A DNA stretch of 6,342 nucleotides from Chloroflexaceae bacterium UBA1466 (GTDB lineage: Bacteria; Chloroflexota; Chloroflexia; Chloroflexales; Chloroflexaceae), in the NCBI GenBank assembly GCA_002325605.1, contig DCSM01000191.1, positions 1 to 6,342 on the forward strand. Reading direction: 5' to 3'. Both the position numbers and the translations under genes were made by a program. The number at the start of each line of letters is the position of its first letter. Position 1 is the stretch's first letter. Shown piece by piece: positions 3,947 to 6,342 of this stretch. A model generated the notes under the pieces. It was not told the DNA's origin. It did no database searches and saw nothing but the letters and a program-made list of their open reading frames with translations.

Positions 3947-6292
3947 ATGGAAACGGAATACTTAGCGACGCTCGAAACGATCCAGCGGAGAGTAATCTGG
4001 CTCTCCACCCTTATGATCCACCACGCCAACCACCTGCGCCCTAATCCCGATGGTGCGAAGATCGGGGGGCATCAGGCTTCTTCAGCCTCTATCGCAGCAA
4101 TCCTTACGGCTCTCTACTTTCACTATCTGCGCCCAGGAGACCACGTCGCCGTTAAGCCCCAAGCGGCCCCAGCCTTTCACGCTCTTCAATACCTTCTAGG
4201 GCAACTCCCCCGCGACTACCTTACGCAGTTGCGGGCCTTTCAAGGTCTCCAAGCCTATCCCAGTCGTACCAAAGACCCTGACCACGTAGATTTCTCCACG
4301 GGATCAGTAGGGTTGGGAGCCGTCGCCCCTATCTTTGCGGGCCATGTTCACCGTTATGCTAAAGCTCATTTTGGAACGGTCAACTCGAATCGATTCGTCG
4401 CCATTGTCGGGGATGGGGAATTAGATGAAGGTAGTGTTTGGGAAGCGATCTTGGATGAAGCTTTGGGGGGACTTAACAACCTCTTACTCATCGTTGACCT
4501 CAACCGCCAAAGCCTAGATCGGGTCGTCCCAGGGATTCGGGCCGAGCGCCTCAAAAGGCTCTTTGAAGACAACGGTTGGCAAGTCCTGGAAGTGAAGTAT
4601 GGCCGCAAGCTCATCGCCCTCTTTGAGCGACCTTATGGCCGACTCCTTCTCCAGCGGATTGATTCAATGAGCAATGAGGAGTATCAGGCTCTAATCCGCT
4701 TGCCAGGAGATCAGTTGCGCCCACGGCTGATGCAAGTTGCAGGCTTGAAAAGCCATGAGATTGAGGAGATTGTGCAAGGGGTTTCAGATGAGGATTTGCC
4801 TGGGCTTTTGGCTAACCTTGCCGGGCACGATATGAGTGAGTTGGTCAGTATTCTTGATAAGGTAGACCAAAGCCCCCCTCGCCCTACAATCCTCTTCGCT
4901 TACACGATCAAAGGTTGGGGCTTACCCTTTGCAGGGCATCCGCTTAATCACTCCATGCTTGTACCTTCTGACAAGGTGGATAATGTACGGGATGCGCTGG
5001 GTGTGAAAGAAGGAACTGATTGGGATCTGTTCCCTCCCGACTCGCCAGAAGGGAAGCTTTGTACCCAGGTCGCCGAACGACTTTATAGCAGCCCCTTACC
5101 TGCGCCAGCCTTAGTCGACCCGACCTCCATCCCCCAAGAGGTAGATATTCTGACAGACGGGTTGACCAGTACCCAAGATACCTTTGGACGGTTACTAGTC
5201 CGCCTGGCCGAGCTACCTGCCTTGAAGGGCCGCATCGTTACCGCATCCCCAGATGTTGCCTTCTCGACCAACCTCTCAGGCTGGATCAATAAGGTAGGGG
5301 TTTTCACCCCCCAAGAGGAACCAGATTATGAGACGGAGATGTACCGTTTGCTCCAGTGGAAGCGTAGCCCTGCGGGCCAGCACATTGAGCTTGGCATCTC
5401 AGAGATGAACCTCTTTATGCTCCTGGGAATGCTAGGGTTGTCGGCGGAGTTGTGTGGGCAACAACTTCTCCCTATCGGTACGGTTTACGACCCCTTTGTT
5501 TGTAGGGGGCTGGATGCGCTCATCTATGCCCTCTACTCCGGTGCTAAGTTCATTTTCGTAGGGACACCGTCAGGGGTTAGCCTGGCCCCAGAAGGGGGAG
5601 CGCATCAATCAACCATTACCCCTTCGCTGGGCCTGGAGTTGCCCCTCCTCAATGCTTATGAGCCGACCTTCGCTAAGGAGTTAGGCTGGATTTTGCTTGA
5701 GGCTCTGCGGGAGTGTTGTGATCGGGAGCAAGGGCATTCGACCTATCTCCGCCTCTCTACAAAGGTCATTGATCAAGCGTTGCTTAACCCTGCCCTTCAG
5801 CGGTTAGGCCCAGAAACCTTACGCAAGCAAGTCTTAGCGGGAGGGTATCGGCTCCTCGATTGGAAGGCCGATGCGGTAGAAGGTAGCTTACTTCCCCATC
5901 AGCCCCTCGTTCAGCTTGCGGCGACGGGAGTGATGATCCCAGAGGTCGTAGCTGCTGCTCACACCTTACAGAAGGAGGGAGTGGCGGTGAATGTGCTTAA
6001 TTTGGTCAGCCCACGGCGCTTGTTTGAGCATTGGCAAGCCAACCGTTCTACCGCGCAGGCTCTGGCTTGGTTGCTCCCGCCCAGCGAACGGCATGCCCCG
6101 ATCATTACTGTCCAGGATGGAGCTTCTCATACTTTGGCTTGGCTAGGGAGCATCTACGGGGCAACCGTCTTCCCTCTAGGGGTGGATACCTTTGGGCAAT
6201 CGGGGACGCGAGATGACTTGTACCAACATTATGGCATCAGGACTGAGGCGATTGTAGAGGCAGCTTTTGCGGCCTTAGACCTTAGCTCCTGA
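3947..6292 (+). CDS. Thiamine-diphosphate 2-oxo acid dehydrogenase E1, homodimeric AceE/MdeB type (781 aa)
   Basis: E1 enzymes of this type decarboxylate a 2-oxo acid on thiamine diphosphate and pass the acyl group to the lipoyl E2; they are cytoplasmic. The protein has the three transketolase-like domains: cofactor-diphosphate (about 35-345), pyrimidine (about 405-610) and C-terminal (about 650-775). Visible motifs are GGH with His42; GDGELDE with Asp156, paired with Asn186 for Mg-diphosphate binding; AYTIKGWG then His335; ISEMN with the catalytic-cofactor Glu486; and EGGAH with His553. Near the end is FGQSGTRDDL, similar to FGRSDSRENL in E. coli AceE. It is shorter than AceE (887 aa). The substrate is open: pyruvate, or 2-oxobutyrate as proposed for MdeB. 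ATG 3947 is chosen because homology begins just after it. ATG 3857 and TTG 3791 are in frame and would add 30 or 52 Arg/Pro-rich residues. E2 and E3 genes are absent from the window. Confidence 0.88.
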   Translation: METEYLATLETIQRRVIWLSTLMIHHANHLRPNPDGAKIGGHQASSASIAAILTALYFHYLRPGDHVAVKPQAAPAFHALQYLLGQLPRDYLTQLRAFQGLQAYPSRTKDPDHVDFSTGSVGLGAVAPIFAGHVHRYAKAHFGTVNSNRFVAIVGDGELDEGSVWEAILDEALGGLNNLLLIVDLNRQSLDRVVPGIRAERLKRLFEDNGWQVLEVKYGRKLIALFERPYGRLLLQRIDSMSNEEYQALIRLPGDQLRPRLMQVAGLKSHEIEEIVQGVSDEDLPGLLANLAGHDMSELVSILDKVDQSPPRPTILFAYTIKGWGLPFAGHPLNHSMLVPSDKVDNVRDALGVKEGTDWDLFPPDSPEGKLCTQVAERLYSSPLPAPALVDPTSIPQEVDILTDGLTSTQDTFGRLLVRLAELPALKGRIVTASPDVAFSTNLSGWINKVGVFTPQEEPDYETEMYRLLQWKRSPAGQHIELGISEMNLFMLLGMLGLSAELCGQQLLPIGTVYDPFVCRGLDALIYALYSGAKFIFVGTPSGVSLAPEGGAHQSTITPSLGLELPLLNAYEPTFAKELGWILLEALRECCDREQGHSTYLRLSTKVIDQALLNPALQRLGPETLRKQVLAGGYRLLDWKADAVEGSLLPHQPLVQLAATGVMIPEVVAAAHTLQKEGVAVNVLNLVSPRRLFEHWQANRSTAQALAWLLPPSERHAPIITVQDGASHTLAWLGSIYGATVFPLGVDTFGQSGTRDDLYQHYGIRTEAIVEAAFAALDLSS

Positions 6293-6307
6293 AAGGTCGG
6301 GAGGGTT

Positions 6308-6340
6308 GCCCGGAGCCTTAGGCAAGCTCAGGCTCCGGGC
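6308..6340 (+). terminator. Strong hairpin after the E1 gene, probable terminator (cut by the window end)
   Basis: GCCCGGAGCCT (6308-6318) and AGGCTCCGGGC (6330-6340) form a perfect 11-bp GC-rich stem with an 11-nt loop, beginning 16 nt after the E1 stop codon. The window stops two bases later, so any T run cannot be seen. Position and strength make a terminator for the E1 transcript the simplest reading. Confidence 0.6.
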
Positions 6341-6342
6341 CT

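Overview
The window is bacterial DNA. It has compact genes all on the + strand, sigma70-type promoters with extended -10 elements, Shine-Dalgarno sites and rho-independent terminators. I cannot fix the phylum. Long A(N/D)LxG pentapeptide proteins are common in Cyanobacteria and Chloroflexota, and a Na+-pumping decarboxylase beta/gamma pair suggests a lineage able to use sodium bioenergetics. No rRNA, tRNA, transposase, CRISPR array or other phylogenetic anchor is present.

Region 1 (1-1942) holds a strong-looking extended -10 promoter, a leader of about 127 nt with a long hairpin, and two adjacent pentapeptide-repeat genes of 268 and 308 codons. The genes are the products of an exact head-to-tail tandem duplication: an 830-bp unit (163-992) is followed with no spacer by a 950-bp unit (993-1942). 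Their ends are nearly identical. The 120-bp length difference is exactly two units of an internal 60-bp tandem repeat (3 units in the first gene, 5 in the second). Each 60-bp unit encodes 20 residues, or one complete coil of the predicted four-sided beta-helix.

Region 2 (1943-3703) has its own promoter, an intrinsic-terminator-like hairpin lying between that promoter and the first gene, then a beta subunit of the Na+-translocating carboxylic-acid decarboxylases (OadB/GcdB/MmdB family). A small one-helix OadG-like gamma subunit follows after 13 nt. The unit ends with a structured 3' end and a convincing terminator. The carboxyltransferase alpha subunit and biotin carrier needed for a full pump are not in the window.

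Region 3 (3704-6342) has an extended -10 promoter and then a long gene for a thiamine-diphosphate-dependent 2-oxo acid dehydrogenase E1 of the homodimeric AceE/MdeB type. A large GC-rich hairpin, probably its terminator, ends the window. No E2 or E3 gene is visible. The start is ambiguous: I prefer ATG 3947 (781 aa), but the frame is open back to a TTG at 3791, which would add 52 residues.

The three units appear to be separately transcribed. The decarboxylase pair and the E1 could both belong to 2-oxo acid/acyl-CoA metabolism, but their proximity is the only link seen. The least ordinary features are the coding 60-bp minisatellite in the duplicated pentapeptide genes and the promoter-terminator-gene arrangement before the decarboxylase beta subunit.
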